A DNA stretch of 64,000 nt from Hoylesella buccalis ATCC 35310 (lineage in GTDB: Bacteria; Bacteroidota; Bacteroidia; Bacteroidales; Bacteroidaceae): NCBI RefSeq assembly GCF_000177075.1, contig NZ_ADEG01000073.1, positions 1-64,000 on the forward strand. The letters are read 5' to 3'. Below are positions 36,322-45,292 of this stretch, piece after piece (position 1 is the first letter of the stretch; each line of letters starts with the position of its first letter). A program made the position numbers and the translations under genes. The notes beneath the pieces were generated by a model. The model was not told the DNA's origin, searched no databases, and saw only the letters and a list, made by a program, of their open reading frames with translations.

Positions 36322-37422
36322 ATGACTTTATATCCAAAACTAATTACTGAGGCATTGGCAACGGTGATGTATCCCGGAACCAAGAAGAACCTCATTGAGA
36401 GCGACATGCTGGCAGATGACGTCCGAATCGATGGGATGAAGGTTGAGTTTACCTTGATATTTCCCCGCGAAACCGATCCTTTTCTGCGGTCAACGCTCAA
36501 GGCTGCCGAGGCTGCCATCCATTTCCATGTGGGAAAAGAGGTTGAGGTGAACATTAAAACCGAGTTCAAGACCGCACCAAGACCAGAGGTCGACAAGCTG
36601 CTTCCGCAAGTGAAGAACATCATTGCGGTGAGCTCTGGCAAGGGTGGAGTGGGCAAGTCGACCATCTCTTCCAATCTGGCTATCGCCTTGGCGCAACTGG
36701 GTTACAAGGTGGGATTATTGGATGCTGACATCTTCGGTCCATCCATGCCCAAGATGTTCGGCGTGGAAAACGAGCGAGTTTATGCCATTGAGAAAGAGGG
36801 CAGACAACTCATTGTGCCGATAGAGAAATACGGTGTGAAGTTGTTGAGTGTGGGTTTCTTTGTCAATCCTCAGACCGCAACGCTCTGGCGAGGCAGCATG
36901 GCGTCGAATGCGCTGAAGCAATTGATTGCTGATGCTGATTGGGGTGAGCTGGATTACTTCATCCTTGACACGCCACCAGGTACAAGTGACATTCATTTAA
37001 CATTGCTCCAGACGCTCGCCATCACGGGATCGGTCATCGTGAGCACGCCACAGAAGGTGGCTTTGGCTGATGCCAGGAAGGGTATTGATATGTACCAGAA
37101 CGACAAGGTGAACGTGCCGATTCTCGGATTGGTGGAAAACATGGCTTGGTTCACACCCGCTGAACTGCCTGAGAACAAATATTTCATTTTTGGAAAGGAT
37201 GGCTGTAAGCAGCTGGCAGACGAGATGAAGCTGCCATTGTTGGCGCAGATTCCCATCGTGCAGAGCATCTGTGAGAACGGTGATGGTGGCGAACCGTCGG
37301 CTGTTCACACTGATACGATGACGGGACAGGCCTTTCTTAACCTGGCACAAGCGGTGGTCACGGTGACCAACAGACGAAACAAAGAGCAGCAACCCACAAA
37401 GATTGTCAAGGTAAACAAATAG
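36322..37422 (+). CDS. mrp: Mrp/NBP35-family iron-sulfur carrier ATPase
   Basis: Mrp (ApbC) proteins bind and transfer Fe-S clusters and hydrolyse ATP. The 366-residue protein has an N-terminal MIP18/DUF59 domain (about 1-85) and a ParA-like domain with the deviant Walker A SSGKGGVGKS at 104-113 and DTPPGTSDIHL. The usual C-terminal CxxC is replaced here by ENMAWFTPAELPENKYFIFG, without cysteines, as in several Bacteroidetes homologues. The ATG at 36322 starts the conserved MTLYPKLITEAL; earlier starts would reach back into the GH92 gene. Confidence 0.93.
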   Translation: MTLYPKLITEALATVMYPGTKKNLIESDMLADDVRIDGMKVEFTLIFPRETDPFLRSTLKAAEAAIHFHVGKEVEVNIKTEFKTAPRPEVDKLLPQVKNIIAVSSGKGGVGKSTISSNLAIALAQLGYKVGLLDADIFGPSMPKMFGVENERVYAIEKEGRQLIVPIEKYGVKLLSVGFFVNPQTATLWRGSMASNALKQLIADADWGELDYFILDTPPGTSDIHLTLLQTLAITGSVIVSTPQKVALADARKGIDMYQNDKVNVPILGLVENMAWFTPAELPENKYFIFGKDGCKQLADEMKLPLLAQIPIVQSICENGDGGEPSAVHTDTMTGQAFLNLAQAVVTVTNRRNKEQQPTKIVKVNK

Positions 37423-37496
37423 GGTTACCCTAACAAGCAACCTTCATTTTCAGCGTCGCTGGCATGGATAACCAGCGCTACGCTGCTGTAAAAATG

Positions 37497-37542
37497 TGGC
37501 AAACATGAGGCACGGAGAAACCTCCTGCTTTCGTGTTTGCCA
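37497..37542. terminator. Hairpin between convergent mrp and ClC genes
   Basis: TGGCAAACA (37497-37505) and TGTTTGCCA (37534-37542) form a 9-bp stem, with AGG/CCT able to extend pairing inside the long loop. It lies between the two converging stops and may terminate both transcripts, though the T tract is short. Confidence 0.45.
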
Positions 37543-37553
37543 TTTATTTTCAA

Positions 37554-39341
37554 TCACTCTGCCGAGAAGTCGGCCACCGTCTTGCGGTACATGGAATACA
37601 GTCGGGTGCGTTCTATAAAGCCAGTAAGCTCTCCGTCCACGTCAACCACCGGCAAATAGTTGGCGTTGGTCTTGTCAAACTTCTCCATTACCTCTTCCAT
37701 GGAGTCTTTAATGCCCAGTGTAGCTTTCGGGGGTATTAAAATTTGTTGCACGGTGAAGCGGTGATACAGTTCGGTTCTGAACATCACATGCCTAATCTTG
37801 TTAATGTCAATGATGCCCAGTAAGATGCCTGCCGTGTTCACGACAGGGATGAAACTGGTGTGACTTCTGCTGATTACACTCACCAACTTCCCTAACGGCA
37901 TGTCTAGGTCTACGGTCGTATAGTCGTGGTCTATCACGCTATCCAGGCTCATGAGCGTTAGGATTGATCGATCTGTATGATGGGTGAGCAGTCTGCCTTG
38001 GCGCGCCAGACGCGTGGCATAGATGCTGTGTGGCTCGAAGATGCTGATGACCATCACCGACACAATGCTCACCATGATGAGCGGTAAGAACAGCGAATAG
38101 CCGCCCGTAAGTTCGGCAATGAGGAACACTCCGGTCAAAGGGGCATGCATCACCCCAGCCATCACCCCGGCCATTCCCAGCAGTGTGAAGTTCTTTTCGG
38201 GGATGTAGGTTCCCACCTGATTCATGTTCCACACACGCGCAAAGAGAAAACCGCCGAACCCTCCGACGAACAGGGATGGCGCAAAGGTTCCTCCTACGCC
38301 ACCCGCTCCGTTGGTAGCCGATGTGGCAAAAATTTTGGTGAGCAGCACTAAAGCGATGTAGATGACCAGCAAGCCCGAACTGCCTGCGAACAACGAGTTG
38401 TTCATTACAGCGTTCCAATCGGCTTCCGTGTTTCCGTTAAGCAAGATATTCAGCGAATTGTAGCCCTCACCATATAGTGAAGGAAAGAAAAATATCAATG
38501 AACTCAGCAGGATGGCTCCTAAGAAAAGTTTGGCGAATGGGTAGTCTTTGAGCTGTTCGAACACCCCTTCGCATTTGCTCATCATGCGGATGAAGTACAG
38601 ACTTACCATGCCGCAGAACAGTCCCAGCAGGATACTTGCCGGTATGCGGTCGATGTTCCAAGCACTGTCGAGTGTGAAATCGAACAGCGAGCGGTTACCC
38701 ACGAAGATGTATGTGAAGACGGTTGCCGTGACGGTAGAGGTGAGGATAGGTAGCAGCGATGCCATGCTGAGGTCTACCATGAGCACCTCCAGCGTGAACA
38801 CCAGGCCGGCTATCGGGGCTTTAAAGATGCCTGCGATGGCGGCGGATGCGCCACAACCCACGAGCAACATCAGCGTTTTGTTGTCCATTTTGAACAACTG
38901 TCCGAGGTTACTGCCTATCGCCGATCCCGTCAGCACGATGGGAGCCTCGGCACCTACCGACCCGCCAAAGCCGATGGTGATGGCCGATGAGATGACCGAT
39001 GTCCAACAGTTGTGCGCCTTCAGCCTTGACTGCTTGGTGGATATGGCATACAGCACCTGCGTGATGCCGTGCGAAATGTTGTCTTTCACCACATATCTCA
39101 CGAAGAGCGACGTGATGTATATGCCGATAACGGGAAACAGCAGGTACAGCCAGTTGTAGGTGGTGGCATCGAAACCGGCAGTGAGTAAATGTTGAATCTG
39201 TCTGATGATGAAGTGCAACACATAAGCGGCTACCGAGGCGAAGATACCTATAAAAAAGGCCAGGATGGTCGCCATCTGACGATTGGTCAGATGTGTCAGT
39301 CTCCACTTGTGAAGCTTGTTGATATAGGTTGTTAGTTGCAT
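37554..39341 (-). CDS. ClC-type chloride channel/transporter with CBS domains
   Basis: This 595-residue inner-membrane protein has about ten hydrophobic segments with ClC signature loops: GFGGSVGAEAPIV (the gating glutamate is kept, though GREGP is altered to GAEAP) and GGVGGTFAPSLFVGG, then two C-terminal CBS domains from about residue 455 (SLDSVIDHDYTTVDL; TVQQILIPPKATL) that sense ligand or ionic state. It may act as channel or proton-coupled exchanger; the second external glutamate was not resolved. The gene follows tsaC by 75 bases on the same strand. Confidence 0.93.
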   Translation of the reverse strand: MQLTTYINKLHKWRLTHLTNRQMATILAFFIGIFASVAAYVLHFIIRQIQHLLTAGFDATTYNWLYLLFPVIGIYITSLFVRYVVKDNISHGITQVLYAISTKQSRLKAHNCWTSVISSAITIGFGGSVGAEAPIVLTGSAIGSNLGQLFKMDNKTLMLLVGCGASAAIAGIFKAPIAGLVFTLEVLMVDLSMASLLPILTSTVTATVFTYIFVGNRSLFDFTLDSAWNIDRIPASILLGLFCGMVSLYFIRMMSKCEGVFEQLKDYPFAKLFLGAILLSSLIFFFPSLYGEGYNSLNILLNGNTEADWNAVMNNSLFAGSSGLLVIYIALVLLTKIFATSATNGAGGVGGTFAPSLFVGGFGGFLFARVWNMNQVGTYIPEKNFTLLGMAGVMAGVMHAPLTGVFLIAELTGGYSLFLPLIMVSIVSVMVISIFEPHSIYATRLARQGRLLTHHTDRSILTLMSLDSVIDHDYTTVDLDMPLGKLVSVISRSHTSFIPVVNTAGILLGIIDINKIRHVMFRTELYHRFTVQQILIPPKATLGIKDSMEEVMEKFDKTNANYLPVVDVDGELTGFIERTRLYSMYRKTVADFSAE

Positions 39342-39416
39342 CGTTTATCCTGTTGTCGCCTGTTTTGTGAAAAGCGTGTGGTGTGGCCGTGGCGACAGCT
39401 GTCAAGGGCGTGTGTT

Positions 39417-39986
39417 TTATTTTCTGATGATGGTTACTTCTCCATCTTCTGCCAGCTTAATGATGCTGCTGGGCGTGTGGGGTTTGTGCTCCTGTCTGCG
39501 CGAATGGCACACATAGTCAACCGCATCGAGTATCTCCTGACTGATGTCGCAGTAGTTGGCTGCTGCCGGTTCACCGCTGACATTGGCGCTGGTACTTACC
39601 AAAGCCTTCTGAAAACGGTAGCACAGTTCGTGCGAAAAGGGTTCTTTGGTAATGCGCAGGGCGATGCTTCCGTCTTCTGCTATCAGGTTGGGAGCCAGGT
39701 TGATGGCACCATCCAGGATGATGGTCGTTGGCTTCACGGCCACGTCCAGCAAGTCCCAAGCCACATTGGGTACCTGCCTCACATAGCGTTGCAGCCGCGC
39801 ATCGGAGTCGACCAGACAGATGAGTGCCTTCGAGTCGTCCCGCTTCTTGATTTTGTACACTTTGGCCACGGCTTCAGCATTGGTTGCGTCGCAACCTATT
39901 CCCCACACGGTATCGGTGGGATAAAGTATCACGCCTCCCTGTTTCATCACCTCTATGGCGTTCTTGATGTCTTCTTGTATGGTCAT
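39417..39986 (-). CDS. tsaC: L-threonylcarbamoyladenylate synthase (TsaC/Sua5/YrdC)
   Basis: TsaC makes threonylcarbamoyl-AMP for the universal t6A37 modification of ANN-decoding tRNAs. The 189-residue YrdC-type protein has the family layout: VILYPTDTVWGIGCDATN, IYKIKKRDDSKALICLV with the KRxxxK phosphate-binding cluster, and VSTSANVSGEPAA. It lies between fmt and the ClC gene on the minus strand; the 127-base gap after fmt holds the 9-bp-period repeat at 40,042-40,110. Confidence 0.94.
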   Translation of the reverse strand: MTIQEDIKNAIEVMKQGGVILYPTDTVWGIGCDATNAEAVAKVYKIKKRDDSKALICLVDSDARLQRYVRQVPNVAWDLLDVAVKPTTIILDGAINLAPNLIAEDGSIALRITKEPFSHELCYRFQKALVSTSANVSGEPAAANYCDISQEILDAVDYVCHSRRQEHKPHTPSSIIKLAEDGEVTIIRK

Positions 39987-40041
39987 TTTGAGTTTGTGAG
40001 TTTTTGAGATTTTTAAGTTTTTAAGATTCTCTGGTTACTGG

Positions 40042-40110
40042 TTATTAGGCTAATTAGGCTAATTAGGCTAATAAGGCCAATTGGGCCAATTAGGTTTATT
40101 GGCCTAATAG
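40042..40110. repeat. Seven-unit 9-bp tandem array
   Basis: Seven consecutive 9-mers (TTATTAGGC, TAATTAGGC twice, TAATAAGGC, CAATTGGGC, CAATTAGGT, TTATTGGCC) and a partial eighth lie between fmt and tsaC, inside the probable transcript. Just downstream on the plus strand side (about 39,990-40,030) a TTTTTAAG-like run of 8-9 base period adjoins it. The AGGCCAATTGGGC block is shared with 217-236. Confidence 0.85.
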
Positions 40111-40113
40111 CTT

Positions 40114-41085
40114 TTATTCCCTCCACCCATTCAGGAAGTCTTTCGCCTTCATGCGTTTCTTGCCCGCCATCTGCAGCTCAGTGATTTCCAGCCAGTTGTC
40201 TTCGGTTGCGAAATACAGTTTCTTGTTTTCCACCCACATCGTACCCGGTGTCTCATCAGCCGCAAGGTTGGTTTTGCTTGATTTGTAAATCTTCAGCGTC
40301 TGCTGTTTGCCGTTGCCATCAGTGGCGATGGTCCATGCTGCCGGATACGGACTTAGTCCGCGGATGAAATCGTATACGCGTTTGGCCGGCTGATGCCAAT
40401 TGATTTGGCACGTCTCCTTAAAGATTTTCGGTGCCTGATGCAGTTCGGCTTCGTCCGCCGCATAGTGTTCTTGCGGTGTCGATGGAATTTCTCCGCCGTT
40501 CTCAATCAATTGGTCAATGGTTTCAAGGCATAGCTGTGCCCCCAGTACCATGAGATGATTGTAGACATACTCTACGTCAGCATCGTCGGGAATCGGCATC
40601 GTTTTTTGCAGGATGATACGCCCAGTGTCGATTTGATGGTCCAGGAAGAACGTGGTGACACCTGTGGTTGTCTCGCCGTTGATGACAGCCCAGTTGATGG
40701 GTGCGGCTCCCCGATACTGAGGTAAGAGTGCTGCGTGCACGTTAAAGGTACCCAGTGGGGGCATGGCCCACACCACCTCGGGCAGCATGCGAAAGGCCAC
40801 AACCACCTGAAGGTCGGCTTTATAGCCAGCCAACTGCTCCACAAAGGCGGGGTCTTTCATCTTCTGAGGCTGCAAAACGGGCAACCCTTGCGCCAAGGCG
40901 TACTTCTTTACCTCGGACGCTTGCAGCGTGTCGTGATGACGACCTACGGGCTTGTCGGGTTGTGTGATCACAGCCACAACGTTGTAATCTCCCTCCACGA
41001 GTGCGCGGAGCGAGCCTACGGCAAACTCCGGGGTGCCCATGAAGACGATTCGTAGATTCTCTTTCGTAAGTTGTTTTTGATGCAT
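40114..41085 (-). CDS. fmt: Methionyl-tRNA formyltransferase
   Basis: Fmt formylates the initiator Met-tRNA with 10-formyl-tetrahydrofolate. About 323 residues; seen are RIVFMGTPEFAVGSLRAL, PDKPVGR, the catalytic HAALLPQYRGAAPINWAVING (Asn/His/Asp arrangement with FLDHQIDTGRIILQ) and the C-terminal OB-fold ending AKDFLNGWRE. The ATG at 41085 is chosen because a consensus promoter (41,116-41,146) places transcription start near 41,109, excluding an in-frame ATG at 41118. It heads fmt-tsaC-ClC. Confidence 0.95.
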   Translation of the reverse strand: MHQKQLTKENLRIVFMGTPEFAVGSLRALVEGDYNVVAVITQPDKPVGRHHDTLQASEVKKYALAQGLPVLQPQKMKDPAFVEQLAGYKADLQVVVAFRMLPEVVWAMPPLGTFNVHAALLPQYRGAAPINWAVINGETTTGVTTFFLDHQIDTGRIILQKTMPIPDDADVEYVYNHLMVLGAQLCLETIDQLIENGGEIPSTPQEHYAADEAELHQAPKIFKETCQINWHQPAKRVYDFIRGLSPYPAAWTIATDGNGKQQTLKIYKSSKTNLAADETPGTMWVENKKLYFATEDNWLEITELQMAGKKRMKAKDFLNGWRE

Positions 41086-41115
41086 CTGTTTGAGATGGAT
41101 TTGTAGTTCGAGATA

Positions 41116-41146
41116 CAAAGATAGGACAATTCGTTAGGATAGCAAA
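41116..41146 (-). promoter_or_regulatory. fmt promoter
   Basis: On the minus strand TTTG (41146-41143), 19 bases, then TATCTTTG (41123-41116): an exact match to the Bacteroidetes consensus. It decides the fmt start. Confidence 0.82.
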
Positions 41147-41204
41147 TATTTTGAACTTTTTTTCTTTTTGTTTTGCTGTATTTTCCTTGTTTTTCTACCG
41201 TTCC

Positions 41205-41292
41205 AAAGTCATTGACTTTGGCGTGTAAAGTCAATGGGTTTGGAGGTTAAAGTCAATGGGTTTAGGGGTTAAAGTCAATGAGTTTGGAAAAG
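41205..41292 (+). repeat. Four-copy 22-bp tandem array (copy B)
   Basis: Units start at 41205, 41227, 41249 and 41271, each with AAAGTCAATG (first copy AAAGTCATTG) followed by a 12-mer such as GGTTTGGAGGTT. The first unit also contains CATTGACTTTG in the reverse sense, which makes a local palindrome. It is the same unit as array A at 29,584-29,671, here on the plus strand, and lies between the divergent fmt and glf promoters. Confidence 0.88.
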
Positions 41293-41405
41293 GAGGTCTA
41301 TGGAGCTGTGAAAATGATGCAAACGGGCTGGGTTTTTGATGTTGAATCTTGGCACCGACGTTTTCTGTATTCTGACTTTTGCGCCTATAATAATAGATGT
41401 AAAAA

Positions 41406-41436
41406 TTGCAGTATTGAAGAAAAATATTTAACTTTG
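41406..41436 (+). promoter_or_regulatory. Probable promoter of the polysaccharide locus
   Basis: TTG (41406-41408) followed after 20 bases by TAACTTTG (41429-41436). Transcription from here gives a leader of about 295 bases before glf. No upxY-type antiterminator gene is found with it. Confidence 0.6.
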
Positions 41437-41736
41437 CCCACAGAACTAGATACGCTATGTTTTGAGTGCTCTGCGGGTGATTCAGTTGCCCTACGGTGGA
41501 GTTGAGAAACGGAGAAGAGTAAGCGCGCTTGCCTGTCAGCTGGATGGGTGAGGAGAAGATGGTTTATCCTTTTTCGTTCTATGCTTTACAGAGCATTCAA
41601 TTCCTTTTTCAGCAGTGTGTACCTATTCATCCATGATATAGAGAACTTAGGATGAATTCCTGCGGTCGAGCGTGTGTATCATGCGCAGAATCGATGATAC
41701 ATCCTATCTCACTCCTTCCCCCCTTTTACGAATATT

Positions 41737-42876
41737 GTGGCTTTGAGTACCCAAAAATATGATTTTCTCATTGTTGGCGCAGGTCTCTTTGGTTGTATGT
41801 TTGCTCATCTGGCAACCCTGCGAGGCAAAAAGTGTCTGGTGATTGACAAACGGCCTCACCTGGGCGGCAATCTTTATTGCGAACACCTGGAGGGCATTCA
41901 CGTGCATCGGTATGGCGCTCACATCTTCCATACGAACAGCAAGCGGGTGTGGGATTTTGTTAATTCCATCGTGGAGTTCAATCGCTACACCAATTCGCCG
42001 GTGGTCAATTACAAGGGACAGCTGTACAATCTGCCGTTCAACATGAACACGTTTTATCAGATGTGGGGAGTCACCACGCCGGCAGAGGCGCAGGCTAAGC
42101 TTGACGAGCAGCGTGCCGAAGCTGTGGCTAAGATGAAAGCCGAAGGCATTGACGAGCCTCGCAACTTGGAAGAGCAGGCCTTGGTGCTCATCGGTCGCGA
42201 CATCTACGAACGGCTCATCAAAGGCTATACGGAGAAACAGTGGGGGAGAAAGTGTACCGAACTACCCGCATTCATCATCAAGCGGTTGCCTGTGAGGTTG
42301 GTTTTTGACAATAACTATTTTAACGACCGCTATCAAGGCATTCCCATAGGAGGATATAACAAGCTGATAGACGGACTGTTGGATGGGGTTGAGACCCAGG
42401 TGAACACTGACTTCTTTGTCGATCGGGACAAGTGGAAGGGTGTGGCCGACAAGATTGTATATACCGGGAAAATCGATGAATATTTCGACTATGCTCTGGG
42501 CAACCTTGAGTATCGCACCGTGCGTTTCGAAACCGAGGTGCTCAACACGGCCAACTACCAGGGTAATGCGGTGGTGAACTACACGGAGGCTGAGGAGCCC
42601 TACACGCGTATTATCGAGCACAAGCACTTCGAGATGTTCGGTCCGGATGTGGATAAAAATCCCAAGACTGTCATCTCGCGTGAATATTCTACGGAGTGGG
42701 CACCCGGCATGGAATCCTACTATCCCGTGAACGACAGTCGCAACAGCGAACTGTATGCCCGCTACAAGGCGTTGGCTGACAAGGAGGAAAACGTGATCTT
42801 CGGTGGGCGTTTGGCAGAATATAAATATTACGACATGGCACCGATAGTAGACAAGGTGCTGAGCATGTTTGATTAA
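41737..42876 (+). CDS. glf: UDP-galactopyranose mutase
   Basis: Glf converts UDP-galactopyranose to UDP-galactofuranose, using reduced FAD. The 379-residue protein shows the FAD-binding motif IVGAGLFG at 12-19, [19 protein letters not shown], and the family's [18 protein letters not shown] and [17 protein letters not shown] segments. The start is a GTG at 41737, since no in-frame ATG precedes the conserved YDFLIVGAG start. It implies that the polysaccharide contains galactofuranose. First gene of the locus; gmd follows after 10 bases. Confidence 0.95.
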   Translation: MALSTQKYDFLIVGAGLFGCMFAHLATLRGKKCLVIDKRPHLGGNLYCEHLEGIHVHRYGAHIFHTNSKRVWDFVNSIVEFNRYTNSPVVNYKGQLYNLPFNMNTFYQMWGVTTPAEAQAKLDEQRAEAVAKMKAEGIDEPRNLEEQALVLIGRDIYERLIKGYTEKQWGRKCTELPAFIIKRLPVRLVFDNNYFNDRYQGIPIGGYNKLIDGLLDGVETQVNTDFFVDRDKWKGVADKIVYTGKIDEYFDYALGNLEYRTVRFETEVLNTANYQGNAVVNYTEAEEPYTRIIEHKHFEMFGPDVDKNPKTVISREYSTEWAPGMESYYPVNDSRNSELYARYKALADKEENVIFGGRLAEYKYYDMAPIVDKVLSMFD

Positions 42877-42886
42877 GATAAGAATA

Positions 42887-43948
42887 ATGACAAGTTCAAA
42901 AATAGCTTTAATCACCGGTATCACCGGGCAGGACGGCAGTTATTTAGCCGAATTCCTCATAGATAAAGGATATGAAGTGCACGGATTGCTGCGCCGCAGT
43001 TCGTCGTTCAATACGGGGCGCATCGAACACTTGTATTTGGACGAGTGGGTGCGCGATATGAAGAAAGACCGGTTGGTGAACCTGCATTGGGCCGATATGA
43101 CCGACTCTTCGTCATTGATTAGAATCATTGGCGAGATTCATCCTACAGAAATATACAATCTGGCGGCACAGAGCCATGTGAAAGTGAGTTTCGACGTGCC
43201 CGAATACACAGCCGACACCGATGCTATTGGTGTGCTTCGATTGTTGGAAGCAGTGCGTATTTGCGGATTAGAAAAGAGTTGTCGCATCTATCAGGCCAGC
43301 ACGTCAGAGTTGTTTGGCAAGGTACAAGAAGTTCCACAGAAGGAAACAACACCATTTTATCCACGGTCGCCCTACGCCGTGGCCAAGTTGTATGGCTTTT
43401 GGATTATGAAGAATTATCGCGAAAGTTATGGCATGTATTGCTGCAACGGCATTTTGTTCAATCATGAAAGTGAGCGGAGGGGCGAGAATTTTGTGACCCG
43501 AAAGATTACGTTGGCCGCAGCACGTATCGCACATGGATTACAAGATAAACTGTATCTTGGCAACCTGGATGCCCGTCGCGACTGGGGGTATGCACCCGAT
43601 TATGTGCAGTGCATGTGGTTGATGTTGCAGCAAGAGCAGCCTGATGACTTCGTAATTGCTACAGGAGAGTATTATAGTGTGCGCGATTTTGCTACCTTGG
43701 CATTCCATTATGCAGGCATCGAGCTTGAGTGGAAAGACAAAGGGATGAACGAGAAGGGCATTGACAAGGCTACCGGCAAGGTGCTTGTGGAGGTAGATCC
43801 CAAATACTTCCGTCCTGCGGAGGTTGAGCAGTTGCTTGGTGATCCCACAAAGGCAAAAGAGAAATTGGGCTGGAATCCCCGCCAAACCAGCTTTGAAGAA
43901 CTGGTCAAGCGAATGACAGAGTATGATTTGAAGAATGTGAAAAAATAG
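42887..43948 (+). CDS. gmd: GDP-mannose 4,6-dehydratase
   Basis: Gmd makes GDP-4-keto-6-deoxymannose, the first step to GDP-L-fucose. About 353 residues; the NADP motif [14 protein letters not shown] is near residues 11-24, with catalytic [12 protein letters not shown] and the YAVAK pair ([14 protein letters not shown]). [15 protein letters not shown] and [16 protein letters not shown] are family-specific. The ATG at 42887 is used; an in-frame ATT/ATA context upstream would overlap glf. The next gene, fcl, completes the pathway. Confidence 0.96.
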   Translation: MTSSKIALITGITGQDGSYLAEFLIDKGYEVHGLLRRSSSFNTGRIEHLYLDEWVRDMKKDRLVNLHWADMTDSSSLIRIIGEIHPTEIYNLAAQSHVKVSFDVPEYTADTDAIGVLRLLEAVRICGLEKSCRIYQASTSELFGKVQEVPQKETTPFYPRSPYAVAKLYGFWIMKNYRESYGMYCCNGILFNHESERRGENFVTRKITLAAARIAHGLQDKLYLGNLDARRDWGYAPDYVQCMWLMLQQEQPDDFVIATGEYYSVRDFATLAFHYAGIELEWKDKGMNEKGIDKATGKVLVEVDPKYFRPAEVEQLLGDPTKAKEKLGWNPRQTSFEELVKRMTEYDLKNVKK

Positions 43949-43969
43949 GGAAAATAGCTTTTTTTCTTT

Positions 43970-44014
43970 CTAGATTACCTAGATTTCCTAGGATTCCTAG
44001 TGTTCCTAGGAAAT
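43970..44014. repeat. Five-unit 9-bp tandem array (CTAG-type)
   Basis: Five 9-mers in exact register, CTAGATTAC, CTAGATTTC, CTAGGATTC, CTAGTGTTC and CTAGGAAAT, fill the gmd-fcl gap. The sequence differs from the array at 40.05 kb, but period and intra-operon position are the same. CCTAGGAATC-like units are partly self-complementary (CCTAGG). Confidence 0.85.
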
Positions 44015-44036
44015 CAACAAACCCCATCCATTCATC

Positions 44037-45248
44037 ATGGCATTATCAAAAACATCTAAAATATATATCGCTGGGCACCATGGCTTAGTGGGTTCTGCCA
44101 TCTGGAAGAATCTTGAAGCAAGAGGGTACAGCCAACTGATAGGGCGCAGCCATAGTGAGTTAGATTTAACCAATCAGCAAGCCGTTGATGACTTTTTCAA
44201 GAAAGAACGTCCTGATGCGGCGGTGTTGGCCGCTGCCTTTGTGGGAGGCATCATGGCGAACAGTCTGTACCGAGCCGACTTCATCATGCAGAACATGATG
44301 ATGCAATGCAACGTGATTTCGTCGGCTTATAAATATGGTGTGAAAAAACTACTCTTCTTGGGTTCCACCTGCATCTATCCAAAGAATGCACCACAGCCCA
44401 TGAAGGAGGATGTGTTGTTGACCTCGCCTTTAGAGTACACTAACGAAGAATATGCTATTGCCAAGATTGCGGGACTGAAGATGTGCGAGAGCTATAACCT
44501 GCAATATGGGACGAACTATATTGCGGTGATGCCCACCAATCTATATGGGCCCAATGACAACTTCCACCTGGAGAACAGTCATGTGATGCCTGCCATGATG
44601 CGTAAGATATATTTGGCTAAACTGATTCATGAGGATAACTGGGAAGCCATTCGGGTGGATATGAATAAGCGTCCTATCAATCCTGTAAAAGCTCTGGCAG
44701 AGCAGATAGGAAAAGACAATGTTGACGGCGAGTGTAGTAAAGAACGAATCTTGCAAGCATTGAAGTTTTATGGCATAGAAGACAACAAGGTAACACTTTG
44801 GGGGACAGGTTCGCCACTGCGAGAGTTCCTTTGGAGTGAGGATATGGCAGATGCTTCGGTACACATCCTCCTCAATGTAGACTTTAAGGATATCATCGGC
44901 ATTGAGAAATATTCGAGCGTGTTTTACGGTACTGCGACCGACGGTGAGGTAAATCGCAACAATAGCGAGGGGCGTGGCGGTGCTATTCCATCACTTGGTG
45001 AGATACGCAACTGTCATATCAATATAGGTACGGGAAAGGAACTGACCATCAACCAACTCTCCGAACTCATTGTGCGAACCGTTGGCTTCACGGGAACCGT
45101 TGTGTGGGATGAAAGCAAACCCGACGGAACTCCACGCAAACTCATAGATGTGTCAAAGCTGCACTCTTTGGGCTGGACGCACAAAGTGGAAATTGAAGAC
45201 GGTGTGCAGAAGTTATACGATTGGTATAAGCAGTCGCTGCAAGGATAG
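44037..45248 (+). CDS. fcl: GDP-L-fucose synthase
   Basis: Fcl (WcaG) epimerises and reduces GDP-4-keto-6-deoxymannose to GDP-L-fucose. Motifs: AGHHGLVGSAIWKNL, LGSTCIYPKNAPQPMKE, catalytic YAIAK in NEEYAIAKIAGLKMCE, and NLYGPNDNFHLENSHVMPA. At 403 residues it is longer than the E. coli enzyme (about 320), owing to an insertion around 215-255 and 285-325 that is usual in Bacteroidetes versions. With gmd it supplies fucose for the polysaccharide. Confidence 0.95.
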   Translation: MALSKTSKIYIAGHHGLVGSAIWKNLEARGYSQLIGRSHSELDLTNQQAVDDFFKKERPDAAVLAAAFVGGIMANSLYRADFIMQNMMMQCNVISSAYKYGVKKLLFLGSTCIYPKNAPQPMKEDVLLTSPLEYTNEEYAIAKIAGLKMCESYNLQYGTNYIAVMPTNLYGPNDNFHLENSHVMPAMMRKIYLAKLIHEDNWEAIRVDMNKRPINPVKALAEQIGKDNVDGECSKERILQALKFYGIEDNKVTLWGTGSPLREFLWSEDMADASVHILLNVDFKDIIGIEKYSSVFYGTATDGEVNRNNSEGRGGAIPSLGEIRNCHINIGTGKELTINQLSELIVRTVGFTGTVVWDESKPDGTPRKLIDVSKLHSLGWTHKVEIEDGVQKLYDWYKQSLQG

Positions 45249-45292
45249 AATGCTATCTGATTCTTACTCCATTCCATTATAAAATTAGCATC

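Larger units (their letters stand above)
41147..41736. other. Divergent intergenic region between fmt and the polysaccharide locus
   Basis: The 590-base gap holds the second 22-bp array (41,205-41,292), a probable promoter (41,406-41,436) and an untranslated leader of about 295 bases before glf with a GTATCAT/ATGATAC hairpin near 41,676-41,700. A 75-codon open frame at 41,278-41,505 overlaps array and promoter and is not accepted. Confidence 0.6.

Noticed and set aside
40042..40110. CRISPR array
   Set aside because: Units are 9 bases with no spacers, and no cas genes are present; the 22-bp arrays likewise lack spacer-repeat structure.
41278..41505. 75-codon open frame after the 22-bp array
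   Set aside because: Starts inside the last repeat unit and overlaps the glf promoter, so it is unlikely to be translated.
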